A stretch of 64,000 bases of DNA from Actinomycetota bacterium (GTDB taxonomy: Bacteria > Actinomycetota > Acidimicrobiia > Acidimicrobiales > MedAcidi-G1), in contig JACNKQ010000041.1 of the NCBI GenBank assembly GCA_014381945.1, positions 1-64,000 of the forward strand, in the 5' to 3' direction. Under the pieces are notes generated by a model. It searched no databases, was not told the DNA's origin, and was given only the letters and a program-made list of their open reading frames with translations. Positions within the stretch are counted from its first letter, which is position 1. Every line of letters starts with the position of its first letter. This document shows positions 54,950 through 62,948 of this stretch, piece by piece. Both the position numbers and the translations under genes were made by a program.

Positions 54950-56809
54950 CTAGAGGTACTGGCCCGTGCCCACGGCTTCGATGGCCCGCCCACCGCCTTC
55001 TTCGTCGGCCGCTGCGACGAGGGTGCGGACGTAGACGATCCGCTCGCCCTTCTTGCCCGAGATCTTCGCCCAGTCGTCCGGGTTGGTGGTGTTCGGCAGG
55101 TCTTCGTGCTCCCGGAACTCCTGGCGGACGGCATCTTCGAGGTCGGCGGTCCGGATGCCCCGGCTGCCACCGGCCAGTTGGCGCTTGATCGCCAACTTCT
55201 TGGCACGACGGACGATGTTTTCCACCATGGCACCCGATGCGAAGTCCTTGAACGAAAGGACCTCCTTGTCGCCGTTCTGGTAGGTGACCTCGAGGAAGCG
55301 GTTGCGCTCGTCGTCCCCGTACATGCTCTCTACGGCGGCCTCGATCATGCCGAGGACCGCCTTGTTGCGGTCTCCGCCGCCCAGCGTCTCGACCAGTTCC
55401 TCGTCGATCGGGAGGTCGCCTGTCAGGTAGCGGCGGAAGATGTGTGACGCTGCGGTCTCGTCGGGCCGTTCGATCTTGATCTTCACGTCGAGGCGACCCG
55501 GGCGCAGGATGGCGGGGTCGATCAGGTCCTCGCGGTTCGAGGCGCCTATCACGATGACGTTTCGCAGTGCTTCGACACCGTCTATCTCGGCGAGGAGTTG
55601 CGGGACGATGGTCGACTCGATGTCAGAGCTGATACCGGATCCCCTGGTCCGGAACAGCGACTCCATCTCGTCGAAGAAGACGATGACGGGCCATCCCTGC
55701 TCGGACTTCTCGCGCGCACGTTCGAAGACAAGGCGGATCTGGCGTTCGGTCTCCCCCACGTACTTGTTGAGCAGCTCCGGGCCCTTGATGTTGAGGAAGT
55801 AGCTGCGTGCCTCGCGGTCGCCCGACAGCTCGGACACCTTCGAGGCCAGGGAGTTGGCCACGGCCTTTGCGATCAGGGTCTTGCCGCAACCCGGCGGCCC
55901 GTAGAGCAGGATTCCCTTCGGCGCCGGCAGCTCGTACTCGGCGAACAGGTCCTGGTGGATGAACGGCAGTTCGACGGCGTCGATGATCATCTCGATCTGC
56001 TGGTCGAGGCCACCGACGTCCGCATAGGTGATGTCGGGTACCTCCTCCAGCACGAGGGCCTCGACCTCCGGGCGGGGCAGGCGTTCGAGCAGCAGCCCGG
56101 ATCGGGGATCGAAGAGTGCAGCGTCTCCGCTGCGGATCCCCTCGTGGAGCAGGACGTCGCCCAGGTCGGCGACGCGCTCCTCGTCGGCGCGGCCCACGAC
56201 GACCGCACGCAGGCCCCCCGGCAGGACCTCCCTTACGGTGACCACCTCGCCGACCTTCTCGGGGGGGCGGGCCCTGATGATGCTGAGGGAGTCGTTGAGC
56301 ACGACCTCCTGGCCCACCGTGAGCCCGTCGGTGAGGTCCGGGTGGATGCTGACCCTCATCTTGCGACCCGATGCCTGGATGTCGGCGGAACCGTCGTCGT
56401 TGAGTCCGACCACTGTTCCGTAGGAGGCGGGTGGCTCCGAGAGCTTGTCGACCTCTTCGCGCAGGGTTTCGATCTTGTCCCTGGACGAACTCAGCGTGGT
56501 GTTGAGCTTCTGGTTCCGGGCCATTGCCCGCGCTAGTTCCCGCTTGGCGTCGCGGAGCTCCGCCTCGAATTCGGAGAGGCGACGCGGGGTGTCGAGCATC
56601 CGTCGCCGCAGTTCCTCGACCTCGGCCTCCAGGTCGGCGATCTGGGAGCGCAGGAACTCGCCCCCGCTGTCCTGTCGGTCATCGAGTTCGCCCACGACGC
56701 TCTCCTCTGTGTCCGCTGTGTCCGCTGTGTCCGCTACGCCACCTTCGCGGGACCCTAGCCCCTTGCCGTCGGATGGAGGTGACGGATGCCCGTTGTCCGG
56801 TGACGACAC
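54950..56809 (-). CDS. arc: Proteasome-associated AAA ATPase ARC/Mpa
   Basis: The GTG at 56807-56809 follows a ggggag ribosome site and gives 619 residues; an in-frame start 45 bases upstream also exists. A disordered N-terminus leads to a coiled coil (about 45-110) that binds Pup, then tandem OB domains, then the AAA domain. The AAA domain has Walker A in [15 protein letters not shown], Walker B in [12 protein letters not shown], and the Arg finger region [14 protein letters not shown]. The C-terminus GTGQYL is the motif that docks into the 20S alpha ring. It unfolds pupylated proteins. A short three-fold ADT repeat lies near the N-terminus. Confidence 0.96.
   Translation of the reverse strand: MSSPDNGHPSPPSDGKGLGSREGGVADTADTADTEESVVGELDDRQDSGGEFLRSQIADLEAEVEELRRRMLDTPRRLSEFEAELRDAKRELARAMARNQKLNTTLSSSRDKIETLREEVDKLSEPPASYGTVVGLNDDGSADIQASGRKMRVSIHPDLTDGLTVGQEVVLNDSLSIIRARPPEKVGEVVTVREVLPGGLRAVVVGRADEERVADLGDVLLHEGIRSGDAALFDPRSGLLLERLPRPEVEALVLEEVPDITYADVGGLDQQIEMIIDAVELPFIHQDLFAEYELPAPKGILLYGPPGCGKTLIAKAVANSLASKVSELSGDREARSYFLNIKGPELLNKYVGETERQIRLVFERAREKSEQGWPVIVFFDEMESLFRTRGSGISSDIESTIVPQLLAEIDGVEALRNVIVIGASNREDLIDPAILRPGRLDVKIKIERPDETAASHIFRRYLTGDLPIDEELVETLGGGDRNKAVLGMIEAAVESMYGDDERNRFLEVTYQNGDKEVLSFKDFASGAMVENIVRRAKKLAIKRQLAGGSRGIRTADLEDAVRQEFREHEDLPNTTNPDDWAKISGKKGERIVYVRTLVAAADEEGGGRAIEAVGTGQYL
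56708..56734 (-). repeat. Three perfect 9-bp tandem repeats in arc 5' end
   Basis: The unit gtgtccgct occurs at 56708, 56717 and 56726 and encodes ADT-ADT-ADT in the disordered N-terminal part of ARC, before the coiled coil. Confidence 0.93.
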
Positions 56810-56917
56810 ATAGCGCTCCCCGAGGTGGGGTCCGGGTACACTTTTGCTCCGCACGTCCGTGCTCCGTGTCAGGTCTCAGACATCGGGTGCTCCACTCACG
56901 AAGGGAATCCACATCAA

Positions 56918-57154
56918 ATGAAGGTCTGGATCGATCAGGATCTCTGCACCGGTGATGGACTCTGCGAGGAGATCGCACCCGACGTGTTCGCCATGCTCGA
57001 CGACGGCCTCGCCTATGTGAAGGACGGCGACAAGATCCTCAGCGAACCGGGCGGCGCCGAGGCGGTAGCCCCGATCCCCGAGGCGCTGCTGGAAGCCACC
57101 ATCGAGTCCGCCGAGGAGTGCCCCGGCGAGTGCATCTTCATCGAGGTCGAGTGA
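56918..57154 (+). CDS. Small ferredoxin (3Fe-4S/4Fe-4S type)
   Basis: The ATG at 56918 gives 78 residues: MKVWIDQDLCTGDGLCEEIA, with C-x5-C, then an acidic body and ECPGECIFIEVE with the remaining cysteine ligands. Actinobacterial ferredoxins of this size feed electrons to cytochromes P450 or other oxidoreductases in the cytosol. No partner enzyme is adjacent. It diverges from arc with 108 bases between starts and faces the serine protease gene at its 3' end. Confidence 0.9.
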   Translation: MKVWIDQDLCTGDGLCEEIAPDVFAMLDDGLAYVKDGDKILSEPGGAEAVAPIPEALLEATIESAEECPGECIFIEVE

Positions 57155-57225
57155 GCCCGGGCAACGACGGCTGATCCGACTCCGGGGGCCGGTGGGCCTC
57201 CCGCCCGCACTTTGGCCCGATCCGC

Positions 57226-58008
57226 TCAGCGGCAGTCGGTAGGGGGAACCGGGCTGGTTCCGACCTCCTCGATTAGGGCCAGGAGTTCTCCGGACTGGAC
57301 GGCGAAGGAGGTTCCGGCACCGCCCCGTGTGTTGGCGAACACGACCCCGACGACCGTGCCCTCTCCGTCTACGAGCGGCCCCCCCGAGTTGCCACGGGCA
57401 ACCGATCCCTCGAGGATCAGGGCGTCCCGACCGGTCCCGGGGTTGTCGTATATGTCCTTGCCGGTGGCCCTGATGAGCTGCTGCACCGTGAGGTGACGCT
57501 CGACGGGCCGGGCGTCGTCGTCGAAGGCGACCAGTGCTACGACCGACCCGACGTTGGCTTCCCCGAGGGACAGGGGCTCTCCGAGGTCCTGTGCGATCCG
57601 GAGGACCGCCAGATCCGAGACGGGGTCGAAGGCGACAACCCGGCTGCTCACCTCCTCGTTGCCAACGCTCAGGACCGGTACCTCGATGCCGGCCACCACA
57701 TGGGCGTTGGTCGCCAACAGGTCAGGGGCCACCAGAAATGCCGTGCCGACCTGGGCCCTGCGACAGTCGAGGCCCCGCACGGAGAAGGTGGCGGCCCGTG
57801 TGGCGGCCAGCACGGCCGCCTGGACCTCGGCCACGGTGGTGGGGACCTCAGCGGTGGATGTCGTCACGGTCAGGGCCGCTGATGTAGCCGGGGATGTAGC
57901 CGGGGATGTAGCCGGGGATGTAGCCGGGGATGTAGCCGGGGATGGCCCGGTATCCGGGGAGCAGCCAGCCAGCAGGATCACCAGGGCGGTGGCCCCTGCA
58001 CGGCTCAT
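57226..58008 (-). CDS. Trypsin-like (HtrA-type) serine protease lipoprotein
   Basis: The ATG at 58006-58008 overlaps the trmI stop (ATGA). The 260-residue product has a lipobox (LLAGC), a linker of five SPAT units and Thr-rich sequence, then a trypsin-like domain. The triad is His in LLATNAHVVAG, Asp in DPVSDLAVLRI and Ser in GSVARGNSGGPLV. No PDZ domain follows, unlike DegP/HtrA. It should act on the outer face of the membrane, perhaps on misfolded exported proteins. It is the last gene of the operon that begins at 62810. Confidence 0.92.
   Translation of the reverse strand: MSRAGATALVILLAGCSPDTGPSPATSPATSPATSPATSPATSAALTVTTSTAEVPTTVAEVQAAVLAATRAATFSVRGLDCRRAQVGTAFLVAPDLLATNAHVVAGIEVPVLSVGNEEVSSRVVAFDPVSDLAVLRIAQDLGEPLSLGEANVGSVVALVAFDDDARPVERHLTVQQLIRATGKDIYDNPGTGRDALILEGSVARGNSGGPLVDGEGTVVGVVFANTRGGAGTSFAVQSGELLALIEEVGTSPVPPTDCR
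57881..57940 (-). repeat. Five perfect 12-bp tandem repeats
   Basis: gatgtagccggg is repeated five times without change, encoding five SPAT units in the linker between lipobox and protease domain. A sixth, diverged unit (gatggcccgg) follows. Copy number is likely to vary among strains. Confidence 0.97.
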
Positions 58009-58778
58009 GTGCCCAGGAGGCGTGCGTGGCTGAGGAATCCCGTGTGGCCCACCATCCGGTGCGCCGGACGGACCGCAGCCCCCTCGATGTGCCAACTCCG
58101 GTGCATCACCTCGAGGGTCTCCGGGTATGCGAAGCCGTGTTCCCCGAGGGACTCCCGGAATGTGGCGGCCTGCACGATGCTGGGCGTGTAGGCGAGGATG
58201 ATCCCACCCCGGCGGAGGGCCCGGGCCGCATGGGGCACCACCCGCCAGGGTTCGGGCAGGTCTAGCAGGACCCGGTCGAACTCTGACTCGTCGATTCCCC
58301 CGTAGGCGTCGCGGATCTCGACGTCGTAGCGGTCGAGTGGTTCGCTGCCGAGCATGTCCTCGACGTTCTGGCGTGCACGGTCGGCGAAGTCCTGCCGGAT
58401 CTCGTAGCCGGTCACCTCCGCCCCAGCCCGGAGCAGCGTCATCGAAAGCGCCCCGGAGCCGACGCCCGACTCCAGGACCCGCACCCCCGGTCGGATGTCG
58501 GCCAGCATCAGGATCGTGCCGAGGTCCTTGGGATAGATCACCTGTGCCCCCCGGGGCATCTTGAGCACGAAGTCGGCCAGGGTGGGCCGGAATGCCACGA
58601 AGGAGCCTCCCCGGCTCGAGCGGAGGTGGCTGCCGTCGGGTGCTCCGATCAGGTCGTCGTGGTCGACGACGCCGGTGTGTGAGTGGAACTCGCCACCGGT
58701 GACCAGCGTGACGAGGTAACGCCGGTCCTTGCGGTCCACCAGGAGCACACGATCCCCAACCTCGAAACAATGGCTCAT
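58005..58778 (-). CDS. trmI: tRNA (adenine58-N1)-methyltransferase TrmI
   Basis: The ATG at 58776-58778 overlaps the ttuA stop and gives 257 residues. An N-terminal beta domain is followed by SFVAFRPTLADFVLKMPRG and AQVIYPKDLGTIL, the conserved TrmI lead-in. The SAM-binding motif I is VRVLESGVGSGALSMTLL, and DRVLLDLPEPWRVV is the catalytic motif. It methylates A58 in the T-loop of tRNAs as a tetramer. In M. tuberculosis TrmI (Rv2118c) also lies next to the proteasome locus. Coupling to TtuA links two T-loop modifications. Confidence 0.95.
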   Translation of the reverse strand: MSHCFEVGDRVLLVDRKDRRYLVTLVTGGEFHSHTGVVDHDDLIGAPDGSHLRSSRGGSFVAFRPTLADFVLKMPRGAQVIYPKDLGTILMLADIRPGVRVLESGVGSGALSMTLLRAGAEVTGYEIRQDFADRARQNVEDMLGSEPLDRYDVEIRDAYGGIDESEFDRVLLDLPEPWRVVPHAARALRRGGIILAYTPSIVQAATFRESLGEHGFAYPETLEVMHRSWHIEGAAVRPAHRMVGHTGFLSHARLLGT

Positions 58779-59728
58779 GCCCGAACCCCGTCCTTGCGGC
58801 GACTCTCGAGTTGGACAGGTTCTCCTGCTCCCGTGGCACGTTCGGCGAGCCGGCAGAACGAGCAGATCTCGCCATTGGCCGGACTCCCGCACCTGGTGCA
58901 ACTGCCAATGCCCGGATCCACCACAGCCATCTGATCGCGGAACAGGCCCGCCGCACGGTCCAGGAAGTTGAAGTAGAAGGTGTGCTTTGTGCCGGGCGAC
59001 TGTACCTCGACGGCGTTCAGCGCCGCCTTGTAGCCCAGATGGCGGTTCCCCTCGGCCATGGGGCACTCCTCCACCTGGTAGTCGATGCCACGCAGCACGC
59101 AGTAGGCGGCGGTCTCGCGTTCGCCCAGGCGGACCAGCGGCTTGACCTTGCGGGGGAAGCCGTTGCCGGCAGGCAGGACGGGGAACTGTCGTGCCAGGTA
59201 CTCCCCTTCCCAGCGCAGGACGTTGCCGAACAGCACTGCTGCCTCGTCGTCGAGGTTGTGACCGGTGGCCAGGGCCTCATAGTCACCGTCGCGGGCGGCG
59301 CGGTCGAACAGGTGCCGCTTCGAGAGCCCACAGGCGCTGCACGGTGGCCGCTTCGCCGCCCGTGAACCGTTCGGGATGTCGAAGCCGTGTTCAGACCTCA
59401 GGTCGACCTCCTGAAGGCTCAGGCCCCGGGGCGTGGCGAACCTGCGCACGTGGCTTCCGGACGCATCGCTGTATTCACCGATTCCGAGCCCCAGGTAGAG
59501 GCCGTCGACCTCGTAGCCCAGGGCCAGGAGGATGTCCCAGAGGGCCAGTGAGTCCTTGCCCCCCGACACTGCCACGAGGACCCGGGCGCCGGGCGACAGC
59601 ATGTCGAAGGCCTCGATTGCCCTGGTCACCTGGTCGCGGCACAACTTCAGGAAGTGCTCCTCGCAGAAGTTGGCGTTGTGGCGACGGATGTCGATGACCG
59701 CCGGACCGCGGCAGACACGACATTTCAT
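58775..59728 (-). CDS. ttuA: TtuA-like tRNA 2-thiolation enzyme (PP-loop, Fe-S, two zinc fingers)
   Basis: A 317-residue protein. N-terminal zinc ligands are Cys3, Cys6, Cys22 and His25; the PP-loop VAVSGGKDSLALW spans residues 53-64; Cys130 and Cys133 (PPCSACGLS) and Cys222 (EECPMAEG) fall at the positions of the three 4Fe-4S cysteines of Thermus TtuA. A C-terminal finger uses Cys277, Cys280, Cys289 and Cys292. TtuA adenylates U/T54 and inserts sulfur from the thiocarboxylated carrier TtuB. The adjacent ubiquitin-like gene overlaps its start by four bases. Relatives of the NCS6/CTU1 branch share the fold, but the cysteine spacing and neighbours favour TtuA. Confidence 0.92.
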   Translation of the reverse strand: MKCRVCRGPAVIDIRRHNANFCEEHFLKLCRDQVTRAIEAFDMLSPGARVLVAVSGGKDSLALWDILLALGYEVDGLYLGLGIGEYSDASGSHVRRFATPRGLSLQEVDLRSEHGFDIPNGSRAAKRPPCSACGLSKRHLFDRAARDGDYEALATGHNLDDEAAVLFGNVLRWEGEYLARQFPVLPAGNGFPRKVKPLVRLGERETAAYCVLRGIDYQVEECPMAEGNRHLGYKAALNAVEVQSPGTKHTFYFNFLDRAAGLFRDQMAVVDPGIGSCTRCGSPANGEICSFCRLAERATGAGEPVQLESRRKDGVRA

Positions 59729-59925
59729 GGCGCCCCTCCCGAGATGACGGGCCGGATCTCGACCGCTGCGTCGGCTTCGATCCGTGCGTCGCCCGGAACG
59801 AGGGTTCCGTCGCAGATGACGAGGACCGTCTCGCGATCGACTTCAAGCCTCTGGAGGAGTGCCACGACCGTCAGCGGGCCGTCGATCTCGAGCGTGCGGC
59901 TCGGGTTGCGGAGCTCAACCCTCAT
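59725..59925 (-). CDS. ttuB: TtuB/ThiS/MoaD-like sulfur-carrier protein with GG-AP tail
   Basis: A 66-residue beta-grasp protein: MRVELRNPSRTLEIDGPLTV at the start, and VEIRPVISGGAP at the end. The di-glycine (63-64) is followed by Ala-Pro, so the thiocarboxylate-forming Gly is not C-terminal as synthesised. Active carriers end in GG, so removal of two residues would be needed, or Pro-terminated activation would have to occur. The frame is certain because the final CCA TGA overlaps ATG of ttuA. It probably carries sulfur for TtuA. No E1-like activating gene is in the window. Confidence 0.85.
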   Translation of the reverse strand: MRVELRNPSRTLEIDGPLTVVALLQRLEVDRETVLVICDGTLVPGDARIEADAAVEIRPVISGGAP

Positions 59926-60158
59926 CGACCCGATGGGCCGGAGCCGTCGAAGGCCGAGGCAGGCAGGTGTCGGATTTCGATGCCTTCACCCACATGGACG
60001 CGCTGGCGGTGGACCACCGGTCCGGAGCCCGGTCGGACCACACGTCGGACGAGCCGGGCCAGGGCGACGAGGCCGAGAACCATCTGCCACCGACGTTGTC
60101 CGCCCAACAGGCCCAGGCGGAGTCCCCGGCCCAACAGGCTGCTGGCGGCAGGGGCCAT
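59922..60158 (-). CDS. Small basic protein upstream of ttuB (unrecognised)
   Basis: A 78-residue frame from ATG 60156-60158 to a TGA that overlaps the ttuB start. The sequence is Arg/Leu/Gly-rich (LLGRGLRLGLLGGQRRW, then ALARLVRRVVRPG) with a conserved-looking end (VHVGEGIEIRHL). One weakly hydrophobic stretch may be a membrane anchor. Its start shares one base with the preceding stop (tgatg). Reality is supported by the tight overlaps on both sides, not by homology. Confidence 0.6.
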   Translation of the reverse strand: MAPAASSLLGRGLRLGLLGGQRRWQMVLGLVALARLVRRVVRPGSGPVVHRQRVHVGEGIEIRHLPASAFDGSGPSGR

Positions 60159-60364
60159 CAGATGCGCCTGATCTCGACGATGGTGGAGGAACGGCGGCCG
60201 ATGCGCCGACCCACGAGGTAGGCCACCCCCAGGAGGATGGCGCCGGCGGCGACCGCAGCGACCAGCAGCGGGGCCCGTGCCTCGTCGGCGCGCCCTACGG
60301 CGCCCCCGAAGGTGTCGCGCAACTCCGCCTCGAGGTCGTCGCGGGTCACCCGGTCTTCGCTCAT
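60158..60364 (-). CDS. Small single-span membrane protein (DUF3618-like position)
   Basis: The ATG at 60362-60364 overlaps the preceding stop (ATGA) and gives 68 residues: an acidic N-terminus (MSEDRVTRDDLEAELRDTFG), one membrane span (PLLVAAVAAGAILLGVAYLV) and a basic tail (GRRIGRRSSTIVEIRRI). This topology and its place after a holin-like gene resemble DUF3618 proteins that accompany actinobacterial holin-like genes. The function is unknown. Confidence 0.65.
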   Translation of the reverse strand: MSEDRVTRDDLEAELRDTFGGAVGRADEARAPLLVAAVAAGAILLGVAYLVGRRIGRRSSTIVEIRRI

Positions 60365-60648
60365 GCGGAACCATCCGATCGGGAGACCTGCCTGAGGGCG
60401 AGGCCGCAGGCCGCCAGCAGCACCATCGAGACGACCAGGTACGGGAGGAAGGACCAGGTGGCGTCCAGGGGGGACCACCCCTGCAGGAGGCGCAGCGCCC
60501 CGATGGAGATGAGCACGGCGCCGGCACCCACAAGGAGGGACCCGAACACGCCGAACAGGAGTGTGCGGCCGATCGAACGCAGCGGATCGACGGTCTCCTG
60601 GCGTAGGTAGCGCTTGAGGAGCGCTACGAGGTCTTCTCCGTTGCCCAT
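60361..60648 (-). CDS. Two-span membrane protein (actinobacterial holin-like family)
   Basis: A 95-residue protein with an amphipathic N-terminus (MGNGEDLVALLKRYLRQETV) and two hydrophobic spans (LLFGVFGSLLVGAGAVLISI and FLPYLVVSMVLLAACGLAL). It fits the small Phage_holin_3_6-type membrane proteins common in actinobacterial chromosomes, which are not proven holins. Its stop overlaps the next gene (ATGA). It lies 40 bases after the Lon-N gene. Confidence 0.65.
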   Translation of the reverse strand: MGNGEDLVALLKRYLRQETVDPLRSIGRTLLFGVFGSLLVGAGAVLISIGALRLLQGWSPLDATWSFLPYLVVSMVLLAACGLALRQVSRSDGSA

Positions 60649-60688
60649 GGGCCGCCCACGCTATCCCTGCCTCCCGGAAGCACCCCCG

Positions 60689-61363
60689 TCACCCCCCAAG
60701 TCGGTAGGCCACGACCTCCTCGACATGCGTCAGGCACTCCTCGAGCAGCACCAGGCGATCAATCGTCCGGGTTGCCGCCAACAGGCGCTGGCGGTCCAGG
60801 GGTCCGAAGGGCCCGAGCGATCCCAGTTGGAACGTCCCGACTGCAGGGTCACCTGAGCACTCGAAGGTGTCCGCAGGCACCGGGTCGCCCAACCTGCCCA
60901 GGTCGGCAAGGACCACCCGTAGACGTGCTGCAACCTCCGCTAGACGGGCTGATTCGCGGCCGATGTCCCGATCGGCCTGTTCCACATCGGGCAGGTCCGC
61001 TACCAGCGCCATCGGGTACGGATCGTCCGGCAACCATCGCATCACCTGGATCCTCTGCATCCCCGTGACGGCGACCGACCATCGGTCATCTCCGACCGTG
61101 CGTGCCTCGACGATCCGGGCGATCGTGCCTACGTCCGTACGGACCTCCCCGCCGCCCACCTCGCTCCCCCGCTCGATCAGGACGGTTCCGAAACACCGGG
61201 ACCCGGCGAGCAGGTCGGACAGCATCGCCTGGTACCGCGGTTCGAAGACCTGCAGGGGCAGGAAGGCCCCGGGAAGCAGAACGGTCCCCAGCGGGAACAT
61301 CGCCTCGGAACGCCACCCCTGCTGACCCCGAGATTGCTGACCCCGAGATTGTCCAGGGTCCAT
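60689..61363 (-). CDS. Lon N-terminal-domain (LON_substr_bd) protein
   Basis: A 224-residue protein starting at ATG 61361-61363, four bases after dacB; an internal ATG in front of FPLGTV would drop a 21-residue tail with a duplicated SRGQQ unit. The Lon-N signature is MFPLGTVLLPGAFLPLQVFE, then RYQAMLSDLLAGSRCFGTVL, with VGTIARIVEARTVGDDRWSV. There is no ATPase or protease domain, so it is a stand-alone substrate-binding type of unknown role. It may deliver or sense substrates for proteolysis (inference). Confidence 0.9.
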   Translation of the reverse strand: MDPGQSRGQQSRGQQGWRSEAMFPLGTVLLPGAFLPLQVFEPRYQAMLSDLLAGSRCFGTVLIERGSEVGGGEVRTDVGTIARIVEARTVGDDRWSVAVTGMQRIQVMRWLPDDPYPMALVADLPDVEQADRDIGRESARLAEVAARLRVVLADLGRLGDPVPADTFECSGDPAVGTFQLGSLGPFGPLDRQRLLAATRTIDRLVLLEECLTHVEEVVAYRLGG

Positions 61364-61367
61364 GGGC

Positions 61368-62810
61368 TCAGCGGGTGACGACCGGATGCGGTTCGAGCAG
61401 GGAGATGTCCGGGCCGTCCGGATAGCCCACGAGCGTGAGGACCACCTGATCGTGGATGGCCCTGATGTCGTCCGGCATCGACTCGGCGTTGCTCAGCACC
61501 GCGAACGTGAGGGACCGGTTGCCCAGGGTCTCGACCCGGCCGGCCAGGCTCACGACGTCGCGCAGCGTTCCCGTCTTGGCGGCCACGCGGCCTTCGGCCG
61601 ACGTTCCGACGAGGCGGTTGCTCATCGTCCCCGACTGGCCGGCGACGGCGAGGCCTGTTTCCAGGAGGCTTCCCGGGCCGCCGGTCGACGTGTCGAGGAT
61701 TGCCACGAGAAGCCCGCAGGACACCCGGTTGCCGGTGTCGAGCCCCGAGCCGTCGGCGCTCGCCGAGCCGGAGAGGTCGAGGCCCATGCCTTCGAGGGCG
61801 CTGCGCATCGCCGCCAGTCCACCTGTGGTGGTGCCGGGTGCCTCCACCTCTGCTCCCAGGGCCTTGACAAGGAGCTCAGCGGTCATGTTGTCGCTGGTGA
61901 GCAGCATCTGTCGGACTATGTCGGCGAGGGGCGGTGACTCGATCGACGCCAACTCGGTGGTCGCATCGAGGGGCACTACGCCCGCCTGTGCAACACGTCG
62001 GATCACAAGGTCCCTGGCCTCCAACAGGTCGTCGAAGAACGCCGCAGCAAACGCCGCCGGGTCCGCCGCCGGGGTGTTGTGGGCATAGGCGGTCCGTTCC
62101 GGATCCCATCGGGTGAACCCGTCGTTGACGGTGAGGGCGCTCAGGGGGCCGGACTGTGTCTGGTTGCCGGGTCGGAACCGCTCCGGCCAGGTCTCGACCC
62201 AGCGCAGGCCGTCGAACCGGCTCTCGTCGCCGATCACCGCGCCGGTGATGGTGGTGATTCCTGCGTCCTCGATCTGCGCTGCCAGGAGGTCGATGTCGGT
62301 GAACGGCAGAGGGTCGTCGTAGCGCCCCCAGTAGTCCCCGGTCGAGAGCAGGGGATCCCCCGACCCCACCAGCCAGACGTCGCCGTCGATCACCCCGTCG
62401 ACGGGCGCAGAGCGCGTCACCACGCTGGTGGTGAATCGGTGGTCGGGGCCCAGCAGGGCGAGTGCCGCTGCACCGGTGAGGAGCTTCTGGGTGCTGGCCG
62501 GAACGAATGCCCGATCGGCAAGGTGGCCGTAGCGCTCGCGTCCCGACTCCGAGACAGCGACGCAACTGTCCGCAGGAAGGGCCGCAGCCGACTCCTCGAG
62601 CGAGGCCAGCAGGCGGCGGTCAGCCTCGGGTTCCTGGAGGAAGACCGGTACCCGTCGAACGGAGAGGAGCGGGGTGCGAACCTCGGGAGGTGGGATATCC
62701 GATGCCTCTCGGGGCGGCCGGTCGTGCTCCTGGTCGGATAGCCGCGCCTGCCATGCCGACCCGACGGCGAGGGCCACCAGCAGAAGTGGGAGAACTGCGC
62801 GCCTGATCAC
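61368..62810 (-). CDS. dacB: D-alanyl-D-alanine carboxypeptidase/endopeptidase (PBP4, peptidase S13)
   Basis: Read from GTG 62808-62810 the product has 480 residues with an N-terminal signal anchor (AVLPLLLVALAVGSAW). The penicillin-binding motifs are complete: SxxK in PASTQKLL, SxN in LTSDNMTAELL, and KTG in VAAKTGTLRDV. S13 enzymes trim or hydrolyse peptidoglycan peptide bridges outside the membrane. The frame extends upstream without coding character. It heads the nine-gene operon that ends at 57226 and diverges from the FIST gene with 138 bases between starts. Confidence 0.94.
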   Translation of the reverse strand: MIRRAVLPLLLVALAVGSAWQARLSDQEHDRPPREASDIPPPEVRTPLLSVRRVPVFLQEPEADRRLLASLEESAAALPADSCVAVSESGRERYGHLADRAFVPASTQKLLTGAAALALLGPDHRFTTSVVTRSAPVDGVIDGDVWLVGSGDPLLSTGDYWGRYDDPLPFTDIDLLAAQIEDAGITTITGAVIGDESRFDGLRWVETWPERFRPGNQTQSGPLSALTVNDGFTRWDPERTAYAHNTPAADPAAFAAAFFDDLLEARDLVIRRVAQAGVVPLDATTELASIESPPLADIVRQMLLTSDNMTAELLVKALGAEVEAPGTTTGGLAAMRSALEGMGLDLSGSASADGSGLDTGNRVSCGLLVAILDTSTGGPGSLLETGLAVAGQSGTMSNRLVGTSAEGRVAAKTGTLRDVVSLAGRVETLGNRSLTFAVLSNAESMPDDIRAIHDQVVLTLVGYPDGPDISLLEPHPVVTR

Positions 62811-62948
62811 GGCCGCATCGTAGGGGTGCGCGGTCCCCCAGATGGTGCGCCATCCTCCGAATTGTCCTGCCGGCCTCAAAGGCGACGGTTCCGGACAGCA
62901 AGGTCTAGGTTCCCCTTCGATGAACAGTTCCTCCGCACCCTTGTCCGG

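Noticed and set aside
59725-59925. ThiS for thiamine synthesis instead of TtuB
   Set aside because: No thiamine genes are near and the gene is coupled to ttuA; the fold alone cannot separate them, so the context decides.
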